Position numbers and translations under genes: made by a program. This document shows positions 49,052 to 57,193 of a DNA stretch of 64,000 nucleotides, piece by piece. The notes beneath the pieces were generated by a model, which worked only from the letters and a program-made list of their open reading frames with translations, was not told the origin of the DNA and did not search any database. Every line of letters starts with the position of its first letter. The first letter of the stretch is position 1. This DNA comes from Streptomyces sp. ICBB 8177 (GTDB lineage Bacteria > Actinomycetota > Actinomycetes > Streptomycetales > Streptomycetaceae), in contig NZ_NSKH01000018.1 of NCBI RefSeq assembly GCF_003144095.1, positions 379,965-443,964 of the forward strand. Direction: 5' to 3'.

Positions 49052-49504
49052 ATGTCTGACACCCTGCCGTCGATCGGCGAGCTGCTGACGGCCACTGTGC
49101 CGATGGTCCGTACGCTCAACCTGGAGTACGTCGAGACCACCCCCGAGCGCGCCGTCCTGCGGCTGCCCGACCAGCCCGACTACCACAACCACATCGGCGG
49201 CCCGCACGCCGGCGCGATGTTCACCCTCGCCGAGTCCGCGAGCGGCGCGATCGTGCTGGCCGCGTTCGGTGACCAGCTGAGCCGTGCCGTGCCGCTGGCC
49301 GTGCGGTCCGAGATCGCGTTCAAGAAGGTCGCCAAGGGCGTGGTCACCGCGACCGCCACCCTGGGCCGCCCGATCGGCGAGGTCGTCGCGCAGCTCGACG
49401 CGGGGGAGCGGCCCGAGTTCCCCGTCGAGGTGGCCATCACCCGCGAGGACGGCGCCGTCAGCGGCGAGATGCACATCGTGTGGACGCTGCGCCCCAACTC
49501 CTGA
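49052..49504 (+). CDS. Hotdog-fold thioesterase-like protein (DUF4442 type)
   Basis: 150-aa hotdog-fold protein. The core HIGGPHAGAMFTLAESASG is the long central helix region with the conserved HxGG/AGA pattern of PaaI and DUF4442 thioesterases. It probably hydrolyses acyl-CoA in the cytoplasm; the substrate is unknown. TAACAT ends 6 bp before the ATG, so the message is probably leaderless. The last codons form the first unit of a tandem repeat that continues after the stop. Confidence 0.85.
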   Translation: MSDTLPSIGELLTATVPMVRTLNLEYVETTPERAVLRLPDQPDYHNHIGGPHAGAMFTLAESASGAIVLAAFGDQLSRAVPLAVRSEIAFKKVAKGVVTATATLGRPIGEVVAQLDAGERPEFPVEVAITREDGAVSGEMHIVWTLRPNS

Positions 49505-49581
49505 GCGCCCAACTCCCGATCGCCCAACTCGTGAGCGCCTCGACTCTGTGCGCCTCAACTCCTGAGCGCGTCAACTCCAGA
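49489..49581. repeat. Six tandem 15/16-bp repeats after the thioesterase gene
   Basis: Units related to GCGCCCAACTCCTGA repeat at 49489, 49505, 49520, 49535, 49550 and 49566. The first unit contains the end of the gene and its TGA stop, and several later units repeat the TGA, so the array appears to have grown from the 3' end of the coding sequence. Confidence 0.8.
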
Positions 49582-49624
49582 GCGTCCCAAGGTCTTCGCG
49601 GGCCGGTGTGACACGTTCTCCCAC

Positions 49625-49668
49625 GGGCGAGGCCCGTGTTCGCCGATCGGCGAACACGGGCCTCGCCC
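49625..49668. terminator. 44-bp perfect palindrome, bidirectional terminator
   Basis: Positions 49625-49646 are the exact complement of 49647-49668 (arms begin GGGCGAGGCCCGTGTTCGCC). It lies between the convergent thioesterase gene and the small secreted protein gene and would form a very stable hairpin from either strand. Confidence 0.85.
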
Positions 49669-49736
49669 TGCACTTTTCGTTCCCCGGTCACCCGGCGGGG
49701 AGCACCGGGTGACCGATGCGGACCGCTGCGGGTCGC

Positions 49737-50021
49737 TCAGCCCTGGTTGTCCCAGGCGTCGAAGCCGGAGGCGGCGCCGTAAAGGTCGTCGGCGACCAGG
49801 TGGTCACCCGGGTCGTTGATGGCGACGTGGTCGCCCGCGATGAAGCCGGCGCCGCCCTTGACACCACGGCTGTGGCCGTGGTCGCAGTTGTGGTGAACGG
49901 GCTTCGGCTTGTGGCAGGGGTGGTGCCACAGGCTGTTCGCGCTGGCGACACCTGCGCCGCCCAGCGTGATCATGGCGGCGGCGGCGACGGCGGCGACGGC
50001 ACGGGGCAGAGTACGGGACAC
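49737..50021 (-). CDS. Small secreted His-rich protein
   Basis: 94-aa protein with a signal peptide (residues 1-29, Ala/Val-rich core ending GVASANS). The mature part begins with a His-rich segment (WHHPCHKPKPVHHNCDHGH) with two Cys that could bind metal or form one disulfide, then a neutral region GGAGFIAGDHVAINDPGDH. I do not recognise the family; it is not a chaplin or rodlin by motif. It is monocistronic. Confidence 0.75.
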   Translation of the reverse strand: MSRTLPRAVAAVAAAAMITLGGAGVASANSLWHHPCHKPKPVHHNCDHGHSRGVKGGAGFIAGDHVAINDPGDHLVADDLYGAASGFDAWDNQG

Positions 50022-50210
50022 GTGGCCTCCAAGAAGTGTGTGCGACCCGTCGCCTCGCTGCGACGGGATGCGGTACGCACGCCACTGACTGTCACCCCGG
50101 CGGGGTGCGCATATGCCTGTTCACGGGGCTCTTCATCCCGATGGCCGCCTCCCGTTGGACTGCCGGGGGGTTTTGCGCATGCGTCCCGTCCGGCGCCCCG
50201 GGCGGCGCAG

Positions 50211-51701
50211 TCACCCGTGGTCCGGACGGCCCGGCGCCGTGGCGGCGGACATCACGGCCGCGAGGCAGAAGGCTCCCGCAGCGAGGAGCGCCGCCAGGTG
50301 CAGCCCGGCCGGCGGGCGGCCCGCCGCGAGACTGCCGAAGAGCGCCACGCCGAGCGCGCTGCCGACCTGGCGTGCGGCGTTGAGACCGGCCGCGGCCGCA
50401 CCGCTGCGGCCGTCCGGAGCCGACTCCATCACCGCGGTCGTCGCCGCGGGCATGGCGAAGGACGTGCCGAGTCCTGACAACGCCATCGGCGCCACCAGTA
50501 CCGCGTACGGCGTGTGCGGACCGGCCAGCAGCCATCCGGCCAGGCCCGCGGCGCCCGTCAGCAGCCCCGCCGTCATCGGCAGCCGAGGGCCGGTGCGCGC
50601 CGCGAGCCGTCCCGACACGAACGACGAGCCGGCCATCACCACGAACATCGGCAGCAGCGCGAGCCCGGCGCTCAACGCCCCGTAGCCGCGCTGCCGTTGG
50701 AAGTAGAGCGTGGCGAGGAACAGCAGCCCGTAGAAGCCGAGGTTGAGCAGGAGGCCGACCGCGCAACCACCCGCCAGACCGGTCCGCCGCGTTCGTTGCG
50801 GCCGTACCTCCCGCGTCCGTCCCCGTCGCGGCTCCGGCTCACGCTCAGGCCTCCGCTCCAGGGCCCGCCGCGACCCCCGTTCCGGCCGCTTCCGCAGGCC
50901 ACCGCGCGCCAACGGGACGGCGCACGCCAGGCTCAGCGCGCCGCCGGTCAGGCAGCCCAGCACCAGCGGGTCCGGCCAGCCTCGCGCACCGGCCTCGTTG
51001 AGGCCGCCGGTCACCGCGGCCAGCCCCGCCACGCACGCCACTTGCGGGGCCACGGCGACGCGCGCACCGCGGTCCGGCCCGGGAGACGGCACGTACCGCC
51101 GGGTCAGCACCAACGCCAGCAGGGCGAACGGGAGGTTGACCAGGAACACCGCACGCCAGCTCAGCCCCCACACGGCCAGCCCCCCGACCAGCGGACCGGC
51201 GGCGGCGCCGAGGCCTGACAACGCGCCCCAGGCCCCGAAGGCCCTTGCCCTGGCGGCCGGTTCCGCGTAGGCGGCACGCAGCAGGGCCAGTGAGGCGGGC
51301 ACCATCAGCGCCGCGCCCACCCCCTGCGCGAGCCGGGCGGCCACCAGCGCGACGGCCGTCGTGGAGGCCCCGCAGGCCGCCGAGGCGGCGCCGAACACCA
51401 GGAGCCCGCCGACGAACGCCCGGCGGTGCCCGAAGCGGTCGCCCAGGGCGCCGCACGGCAGCATCAGACAGGCGAACACCAGCGTGTAGCCGTCCACGAT
51501 CCACTGGAGCGACGAGGATCCGGCGTCCAGCGCGGTGCCGATCGACGGCACGGCCACGGTGACCACGGTGACGTCGAGGATCACCATGAAGAACCCCAGC
51601 GAGACCGCCAGCAGCGGCAGCCAGGCGGCGGGCTCGCGGCCGTCCGGCCGAGCGGGCGTGGTCCGCGGAGCAGTGCGGTCACGTTCTCGTGCGGTGGTCA
51701 T
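50211..51701 (-). CDS. MFS drug-exporter-like permease (DHA2 type)
   Basis: 496-aa major facilitator transporter. DHA2 motifs are LDVTVVTVAVPSIG in the first helix, LMLPCGALGDRFGHRRAF (motif A) and the motif C-like GPLVGGLAVWGLSWRAVFLVNLPFA. A roughly 45-residue Arg/Glu-rich cytoplasmic loop (GLRKRPERGSRR to QRTRRTG) in the middle is unusual for the family. The ATG at 51701 is an upstream choice that includes a short basic tail. The divergent ArsR-type regulator probably controls it. The substrate is unknown. Confidence 0.9.
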   Translation of the reverse strand: MTTARERDRTAPRTTPARPDGREPAAWLPLLAVSLGFFMVILDVTVVTVAVPSIGTALDAGSSSLQWIVDGYTLVFACLMLPCGALGDRFGHRRAFVGGLLVFGAASAACGASTTAVALVAARLAQGVGAALMVPASLALLRAAYAEPAARARAFGAWGALSGLGAAAGPLVGGLAVWGLSWRAVFLVNLPFALLALVLTRRYVPSPGPDRGARVAVAPQVACVAGLAAVTGGLNEAGARGWPDPLVLGCLTGGALSLACAVPLARGGLRKRPERGSRRALERRPEREPEPRRGRTREVRPQRTRRTGLAGGCAVGLLLNLGFYGLLFLATLYFQRQRGYGALSAGLALLPMFVVMAGSSFVSGRLAARTGPRLPMTAGLLTGAAGLAGWLLAGPHTPYAVLVAPMALSGLGTSFAMPAATTAVMESAPDGRSGAAAAGLNAARQVGSALGVALFGSLAAGRPPAGLHLAALLAAGAFCLAAVMSAATAPGRPDHG

Positions 51702-51834
51702 GGGACCACGATGGCGCCGGAACGTTTCGGCCCGGCCCGAAGCATGGGCGCCGCGCCCCGGGCGCACGTCGCGTCGCCCGTTCTCCCCGCACGCTTCGCT
51801 CCCCGTCGAAACGTGCGCTGCCTACGCTGGAGAC

Positions 51835-52635
51835 ATGAACGCGAACACCGCCGACCGGGTGGAGCGCGAGGCCGACGTGGCCGCCGTCGCCGCCGTGTTC
51901 GGAGACGCCTCCCGGGTGCGCGTGCTGCTCGCCCTCGGCGACGGGCGGCAACTGCCCGCGAGCGTCCTGGCCGCCGAAGCCGGGGTGTCGCCGTCGACCG
52001 TGAGCGCGCACCTGAACAGGCTGCTTCAGGCGGGACTCGTCACCGTCGCCAGCCACGGGCGCCACCGCTACTATCGGCTCGGCGGCCCCGACGTGTCCGA
52101 CGTACTGGAGGCACTGGCCCGGGTTGCGCCGCCGAAGACCGTACGTTCGCTGCGGGATGGGACGCGCGCCGCCCAGCTGCGGCGCTGCCGCACCTGCTAC
52201 GACCACCTCGCCGGGCGGCTCGGGGTGGCGCTGATGGACGCCCTGCTGGAACGCGGCGTGCTCACCGGCGGCGACGGCGTGTACCGGCCCGAGCGCGCCG
52301 ACCACGACCGGCCGTCAGCGCCCGGCCACGACACGCGTTACCGCGTCACGCCCGAGGGCCACCGGTTCCTCGCCGACTTCGGAGTCGATCCCGGCCAACT
52401 CCCGCGCCGCAGGCCCGCGATCCGCTACTGCGTGGACTGGAGCGAGCAGCGGCACCACCTCTCCGGCGCGCTGGGCGCGGCCCTGACCGGGCGGCTGTTC
52501 GCGCTGGAGTGGATCAAGCGGGGAGACGCGCGGCGGGTGGTGCGCGTCACCGAGGCCGGCCGCGAGGGGCTGGTGCGCGCCTTCGGTCTCGCCGAGGACT
52601 GGGACACACCCGAACGGGTGCCGAGCCGCGCCTGA
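51835..52635 (+). CDS. ArsR-family transcriptional regulator
   Basis: 266-aa regulator. Residues about 15-85 are an ArsR winged helix with FGDASRVRVLLALGDG, VSPSTVSAHLNRLLQAGLV and the wing HGRHRYYRLG. After that comes RCRTCYDHLAGRLG, a Cys-containing motif known in this subgroup, and a longer C-terminal region of unknown role. TACGCT ends 6 bp before the ATG (leaderless style). It is divergent from the MFS gene, 133 bp apart. Confidence 0.88.
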   Translation: MNANTADRVEREADVAAVAAVFGDASRVRVLLALGDGRQLPASVLAAEAGVSPSTVSAHLNRLLQAGLVTVASHGRHRYYRLGGPDVSDVLEALARVAPPKTVRSLRDGTRAAQLRRCRTCYDHLAGRLGVALMDALLERGVLTGGDGVYRPERADHDRPSAPGHDTRYRVTPEGHRFLADFGVDPGQLPRRRPAIRYCVDWSEQRHHLSGALGAALTGRLFALEWIKRGDARRVVRVTEAGREGLVRAFGLAEDWDTPERVPSRA

Positions 52636-52797
52636 GGGGCACTCGTGCGGCGGCCCGTGCGTTTCCGGTACGTACCGGCGTTCGCTTAGGCTTCCGGACG
52701 ACCGGCCGTACGCCGGGAGGGCGCCGCGGCATCGAGCCGGCGGGACGTCGGCGGTCCGGGTGCGCGAGGCCCGGGGGTGACCAGGGAGGAAGCGGCC

Positions 52798-53472
52798 TTG
52801 CACGTACAGGAGTGGCTCCAGCACATTCCGCCGGTCGTGGTCTATGTGGTGGTGGCCGCGGTCATCGGGGTGGAGAGCCTCGGCATTCCGCTGCCGGGCG
52901 AGATCGTGCTGGTCAGCGCCTCGCTGCTGGCCGTGGGTCACACCGTCGACCCGCTCGCCGTGGGCGCCTCGGCTGTCGTGGGCGCGGTGATCGGCGACTC
53001 CATCGGCTACGCGATCGGCCACCGGTACGGTAAGGCGATCTTCGAACGGCTGGGGCGGAGATTCCCCAGGCACTTCGGCCCCGACCACATCGCCAAGGCC
53101 GAGCGGTCCTTCCAGCGCTGGGGGATGTGGGCGGTCTTCTTCGGCCGGTTCATCGCGTTCCTGCGGATCTTCGCCGGACCCCTGGCGGGTGTGCTGCGCA
53201 TGCCGTACTGGAAGTTCCTCACGGCGAACCTGCTGGGCGGCATCGCCTGGGCGGGCGGCACCACCGCGGCCGTCTACTACGTGGGCGTGGTCGCGGAGAA
53301 GTGGCTCAAGGACATCTCCTACGTGGGCCTGGCCGCCGCCCTCGTGGCCATCGCGGCGGGCGTGGTGATCGCCTGGCGCAGGGCGAAGGCGAAGGCCGCC
53401 GGTAAGCACGGCGAGGACGACGGAGACGACAGCGACGAGCGCCGGACCCGGACGGTCGGCGTGGGGGAGTGA
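52798..53472 (+). CDS. DedA-family membrane protein
   Basis: 224-aa membrane protein of the DedA/SNARE-associated family, with ESLGIPLPGEIVL, GDSIGYAIGHRYGK and FFGRFIAFLRIFAGPLAG. Members are thought to be lipid scramblases or flippases for undecaprenyl phosphate or phospholipids. I use the TTG at 52798, which follows GGGAGGAAG with good spacing; a GTG at 52777 is an alternative with no site. The C-terminal tail is highly charged. Tandem repeats follow the gene. Confidence 0.85.
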   Translation: MHVQEWLQHIPPVVVYVVVAAVIGVESLGIPLPGEIVLVSASLLAVGHTVDPLAVGASAVVGAVIGDSIGYAIGHRYGKAIFERLGRRFPRHFGPDHIAKAERSFQRWGMWAVFFGRFIAFLRIFAGPLAGVLRMPYWKFLTANLLGGIAWAGGTTAAVYYVGVVAEKWLKDISYVGLAAALVAIAAGVVIAWRRAKAKAAGKHGEDDGDDSDERRTRTVGVGE

Positions 53473-53539
53473 CCCCAGGCGGTCGGTGCAGGGAGTGACA
53501 CGGGCGGTCGGTGTGGGTGAGTGATACGGGCGGTCGGCC
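53453..53539. repeat. Three 25-27-bp tandem repeats at the dedA 3' end
   Basis: Units beginning CGGTCGGYG with GGGAGTGA start at 53453, 53480 and 53505, with a partial fourth at 53531. The first unit includes the end of the gene and its TGA stop, and each copy repeats a TGA, as in the array after the thioesterase gene. Confidence 0.75.
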
Positions 53540-53603
53540 CGCGGAAGGCGCCGGCCTCCGTCGTGGGCCCGGGCCTCTCGCGGTCCGGGCTTTCGTGTCC
53601 CGC

Positions 53604-54155
53604 TCAGGCCCGCGGGGTCTCCCGCGCGTTCCCCACCGCCTCGCGGTGCGCACGCGCCAGACCCACGTAGTGCTCCGCGTTGATCCGCACCATCTCCCGC
53701 TCCTCGTCGGTCAGTTGGCGCCTGACCTTGGCGGGCACACCCGCGACCAGCGAACCGGGCGGCACCTGCGTCCCCTGCGGCACGAGCGCCTGGGCCGCCA
53801 CGAGTGAACCGGCGCCGATCCGGGCGCCGTTGAGGACCGTGGCGCCCATACCGATCAGCACGTCGTCCTCCACCACGCACCCGTGCAGTACGGCGTTGTG
53901 GCCGACCGAGACCCGCTCGCCCACGACCGCGGGGAAGCCGGGATCGGCGTGCACCGTGCAGTTGTCCTGGATGTTGCTGCCGGCGCCGACGCTGACGCGT
54001 TCGCAGTCCCCGCGCAGCACCGCGTGGTACCAGACGCTGGACCCGGCCGCCATCGCCACCTCGCCGACCACCACCGACGTCGGCGCGGTGAACGCCTCCG
54101 GATCCACCGCGGGCTCACGTCCCGCCACGGCCGCTACCAGTGCCTTGTCCGTCAT
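53604..54155 (-). CDS. Gamma-class carbonic anhydrase-like protein
   Basis: 183-aa left-handed beta-helix protein with hexapeptide repeats. The three zinc/iron-ligand His are in DNCTVHADPG, SVGHNAVLHG, and the family pattern SVWYHAVLRGDCERVSVG is present. It hydrates CO2 or is a structural relative (YrdA/PaaY type). The ATG at 54155 is preferred; TACGGT ends 7 bp upstream on the minus strand, so the message is likely leaderless. A GTG 9 bp upstream is an alternative. It is divergent from another left-handed beta-helix gene. Confidence 0.88.
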   Translation of the reverse strand: MTDKALVAAVAGREPAVDPEAFTAPTSVVVGEVAMAAGSSVWYHAVLRGDCERVSVGAGSNIQDNCTVHADPGFPAVVGERVSVGHNAVLHGCVVEDDVLIGMGATVLNGARIGAGSLVAAQALVPQGTQVPPGSLVAGVPAKVRRQLTDEEREMVRINAEHYVGLARAHREAVGNARETPRA

Positions 54156-54197
54156 GCGGGTCACCGTAGCGCGAGGGCGCTGGCGTACGGTGTGCGG

Positions 54198-55010
54198 GTG
54201 CCGAAGAACAGAAACGTGTTCTCATCCGTGACCGCGTGGCGCCGCCGGACCGCCGCGCGACTGGTGCACCGGGCCGACCGTTGGGTGAGGGAGGCCGCCT
54301 CGATCAGCGCCGAGACCCCCGGCCCCTACGCGTTCGCGCGCATCGGTGCCGGGACCCGGCTGGCCTATCCGCAGGGCACGATCTTCGGCGAACGATGGAT
54401 CGAACTCGGAGCCTGCTGCATCATCGCCGAGCAGGTCACGCTGACCGTCGGGATGATGCCGGGCCAGGAGTTCGGCCCCGAACCCCTGCTGCGGCTCGGC
54501 GACGGCGTGGTGCTCGGGCGCGGCAGCCATGTCGTGGCCTCGGAGTCCGTGGTCCTCGGCGACAACGTCTTCTGCGGCCCGTACGTCTACGTGACCAGCG
54601 ACAACCATTCCTACGACGACCCGCAGCAGGCGATCGGCCATCAGTGGCCGCGCAGCGCGCCGGTGGAGATCGGCTCGGGCAGCTGGCTGGGCGTGGGCGC
54701 GGTCGTCCTGCCCGGCGCCCGCATCGGCCGCAACGTGGCCGTCGCCGCCGGGGCGGTCGTACGCGGCGAGATCCCCGACCACTCGGTGGTCGCGGGCGCG
54801 CCGGCGAGGGTCGTGCGCCGGTGGGACCCGGCCGACGGCTGGCAGCCCCCGCTGCGCACCCCCGCCCCCGTGCCGCTGCCCGACGGCATCACGGCGGCGC
54901 AACTCACGGCCCTCGCGGAGCTGGAGGAGGCGCGAGCGAAGGACGCGGCGGAACGCGAGGCGGAGGCGGGCGCCTCCGGCGTGGACAGCGCGGCACCCGC
55001 GGGCCCCTGA
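54198..55010 (+). CDS. Left-handed beta-helix acyltransferase
   Basis: 270-aa protein with hexapeptide repeats of the acetyltransferase (LbH) type: FGERWIELGACCIIAEQVTL, GDNVFCGPYVYVTSDNHSY and GVGAVVLPGARIGRNVAVAAGAVVRGEIP (given here only as landmarks, VVLPGARIG and AVVRGEIP). The His in SDNHSYDDP is the likely catalytic base. Acceptor unknown. The start is GTG at 54198 with TACGGT 6 bp upstream, mirror-imaging the -10 box of the divergent gene. The C-terminal tail is Ala/Glu-rich. Confidence 0.85.
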   Translation: MPKNRNVFSSVTAWRRRTAARLVHRADRWVREAASISAETPGPYAFARIGAGTRLAYPQGTIFGERWIELGACCIIAEQVTLTVGMMPGQEFGPEPLLRLGDGVVLGRGSHVVASESVVLGDNVFCGPYVYVTSDNHSYDDPQQAIGHQWPRSAPVEIGSGSWLGVGAVVLPGARIGRNVAVAAGAVVRGEIPDHSVVAGAPARVVRRWDPADGWQPPLRTPAPVPLPDGITAAQLTALAELEEARAKDAAEREAEAGASGVDSAAPAGP

Positions 55011-55034
55011 AGCGTCGTGCGCGCGGCGGGCGCG

Positions 55035-55898
55035 TCAGCCCGCCGCCAGCAGCACCGACCCCGCAACCGCCAGCCCGGCCCCCGCGGCCTGGAGCACGAG
55101 CAGCCGTTCCTTGAGCACCCCGCGCGCGGCCAGCGCCGTCACCACGGGATACAAGGAGGCCAGCACCGCGGCGACGGTCACCGGGCCGCTGCGTGCCGCG
55201 AGCGCGTAGCACCCGTTGGCGGCCACGTCGGCAAGGCCCACGAAGGCCAGCGCGGGCAGCCCGCGCGCCACCTCGGACAGTCCGCCCTCCGGCAGCGCGG
55301 GCGCGCCCCGCCGGACCGAGACCGCCAGCACGGTGCCGCCGACCGCCACGTTGCACAGGCGCTGCACGAACAGCGCGAGGAACAGCCCGGTCACGTTCAC
55401 CGACGCCTCGGCGATCAGGGCCATCACGGCGCCGAATCCCACCGCCGCCGTCAGCGTCAGCGCGACGGTCTTGCGCTGCACCGGCGCGCCGCGCAGCTGG
55501 GGACCGCCGGCCAGGACGACGCCGACCACGGCGACCAGGATGCCCGCGTACTGGATGAGCCCGGGCCGCTCCCCGAGCGCCAGACCCACCCCGACCGGCA
55601 CCGCCACGCCCACGGTGGCCAGCGGTGAGACCACGCCCATCGGGCCGAGCGCCAGCGCCCGGTAGAAGCACAGCATGGCGGCCGGGCCGACCACGCCCGC
55701 CGCGACCGCGAACCACAGGCGCGGTCCCGCCTCGCTCCAGCCGCCCGTGCCCAGCACCACCGCCCCCAGCACCACGACCGCGGCGGTCTGCGAGACCACG
55801 ACGACGGTGAGCGCCGGAACGCGTCGGGTCAGCAGCCCGCCGCCGAAGTCGGCGAAACCCCAGAGCAGGCTGGTGGCCAGGGCGAAGACCGCGGTCAC
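55035..55898 (-). CDS. EamA-family (DMT) transporter
   Basis: 287-aa membrane protein with about ten hydrophobic segments in two EamA halves. Motifs include LLWGFADFGGGLLTRR and AMLCFYRALALGPMGVVSPLA in the first half and GCYALAARSGPVTVAAVLASLYPV in the second. It probably exports small metabolites. The start is GTG at 55898. It is divergent from an XRE-cupin regulator, with inverted repeats between. Confidence 0.88.
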   Translation of the reverse strand: MTAVFALATSLLWGFADFGGGLLTRRVPALTVVVVSQTAAVVVLGAVVLGTGGWSEAGPRLWFAVAAGVVGPAAMLCFYRALALGPMGVVSPLATVGVAVPVGVGLALGERPGLIQYAGILVAVVGVVLAGGPQLRGAPVQRKTVALTLTAAVGFGAVMALIAEASVNVTGLFLALFVQRLCNVAVGGTVLAVSVRRGAPALPEGGLSEVARGLPALAFVGLADVAANGCYALAARSGPVTVAAVLASLYPVVTALAARGVLKERLLVLQAAGAGLAVAGSVLLAAG

Positions 55899-55930
55899 GG
55901 GAGAACCTCGCAGTACAGTGTGATGAACGA

Positions 55931-55987
55931 TGGAGTGCACTCCACCGTAGTGCAATGGCCTGCATTACGCCATGCAGAATATTGCAC
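55931..55987. promoter_or_regulatory. Nested palindromes between EamA and XRE-cupin genes
   Basis: TGGAGTGCACTCCA (55931-55944) is a perfect 14-bp palindrome. GTGCAAT (55950-55956) and ATTGCAC (55981-55987) form an inverted pair that encloses CTGCAT/ATGCAG (55960-55965 and 55972-55977). All share a TGCA core and fill the divergent promoter region, so they are good operator candidates for the adjacent regulator. Confidence 0.6.
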
Positions 55988-56034
55988 CGAGGTGGAGGGG
56001 CACATGGCTCGATCTGCGATCTTGGGGATGATAG

Positions 56035-56607
56035 GTGCCGGATCTCGATGTCGTGGCGCAGGCGCTCGCACGCAACCTGAAGCGACTGCGCCAGGAACGC
56101 GGATACTCGCTCGACGCGCTCGCCGGCCGGTCGGGGGTGAGCCGCGGCATGATCATCCAGATCGAGCAGGCCCGCACCAACCCCAGCATCGGCACGGTCG
56201 TCCGTGTCGCCGACGCCCTCGGCCTGAGCATCGCCCGCCTGCTGGACTACGCGGACAGCCCCACCGTGCGCCTGGTCCCGGCGGACCGGGCGCTGCGGCT
56301 CTGGGAGACCCCGGCCGGCAGCCACGGCACCCTCCAGGCGGGAGCCGAGGCACCGGGCCCGCTGGAGATGTGGTCCTGGCGGATCATGCCGGGGGAGGGA
56401 CACGACTCGGACCCGCACCCGGCCGGTACCACCGAGCTGATCAGAGTGGACGCGGGCGTCCTCACCCTCGTGGTGAACGGCGAGGAACACCTCGTCCCCG
56501 CGGGCGCCACCGCGAGCTTCGAGGCGAGCGGCCCCCACGGCTACCACAATCCGGGCCCCGAACCGGCCGAGATGACCATGGCGATCTCCGTGCCCGCGCC
56601 GCGCTGA
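56035..56607 (+). CDS. XRE-cupin transcriptional regulator
   Basis: 190-aa regulator with an N-terminal XRE helix-turn-helix (residues about 10-65, GVSRGMIIQIEQARTNPSIG) and a C-terminal cupin sensor domain (GEGHDSDPHPAGTTELIRV to PHGYHNPGPEP). The family controls small-molecule metabolism and efflux genes. The start is GTG at 56035. It is divergent from the EamA gene and probably binds the palindromes between them. Confidence 0.9.
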   Translation: MPDLDVVAQALARNLKRLRQERGYSLDALAGRSGVSRGMIIQIEQARTNPSIGTVVRVADALGLSIARLLDYADSPTVRLVPADRALRLWETPAGSHGTLQAGAEAPGPLEMWSWRIMPGEGHDSDPHPAGTTELIRVDAGVLTLVVNGEEHLVPAGATASFEASGPHGYHNPGPEPAEMTMAISVPAPR

Positions 56608-56641
56608 CTCCGGCGCGCACGGCGGCTGTTAGCGTGCGGGC

Positions 56642-57193
56642 ATGCCCGCACCCATCGGCGACTTCGACGAAGCCCCGCCCGCCACCGAGCGTCTCGACCT
56701 CCTCGCGCCGCCGGTCGCCGCCGCCCTGCGCGCCTGGCCCGGCCCGGTCCCCGTCGAGCGGGTGCGGTACGTGGACACCGACCCGGCCAACGCCGACACC
56801 GCGGTCTTCGGTGAGGTCTACGGGGTGCCGCCCGAGCAGTCCGCCAACTGCGTCGTCGTCGCGGGCAAGCGGGGCCAGGACGTCACGCTCGCCGGCTGCG
56901 TCGTCCTCGCCCACACGCGCGCCGACGTCAACGGCCTCGTCCGCCGCCATCTCGGCGCCCGCAAGGCCTCGTTCGCCGCGATGGACACCGCGGTGGGCGA
57001 GACGGGCATGGAGTACGGCGGTATCTCCCCCATCGGGCTCCCGGACCGCTGGCCGCTGCTGATCGACGCGGCGGTGGCCATCACCCCCTATGTGGTGGTG
57101 GGCAGCGGGAAGCGGCGCGGCAAGCTGCTGGTGCCCGGCGAAGCGCTGGCCGCGCTGCCCGGCGCCGTCGTGCTGGAGGGGCTCGGCGGCTGA
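56642..57193 (+). CDS. YbaK/ProX-family aminoacyl-tRNA deacylase-like protein
   Basis: 183-aa protein of the YbaK/EbsC family, whose members remove wrongly attached amino acids from tRNA. It shows NCVVVAGKRGQDVTLAGCVV, RRHLGARKASFA and GMEYGGISPIGLP, the motifs of the INS/ProX-like domain. TAGCGT ends 6 bp before the ATG (leaderless style). Its 3' end overlaps the convergent acetyltransferase gene by 106 bp. Confidence 0.87.
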   Translation: MPAPIGDFDEAPPATERLDLLAPPVAAALRAWPGPVPVERVRYVDTDPANADTAVFGEVYGVPPEQSANCVVVAGKRGQDVTLAGCVVLAHTRADVNGLVRRHLGARKASFAAMDTAVGETGMEYGGISPIGLPDRWPLLIDAAVAITPYVVVGSGKRRGKLLVPGEALAALPGAVVLEGLGG

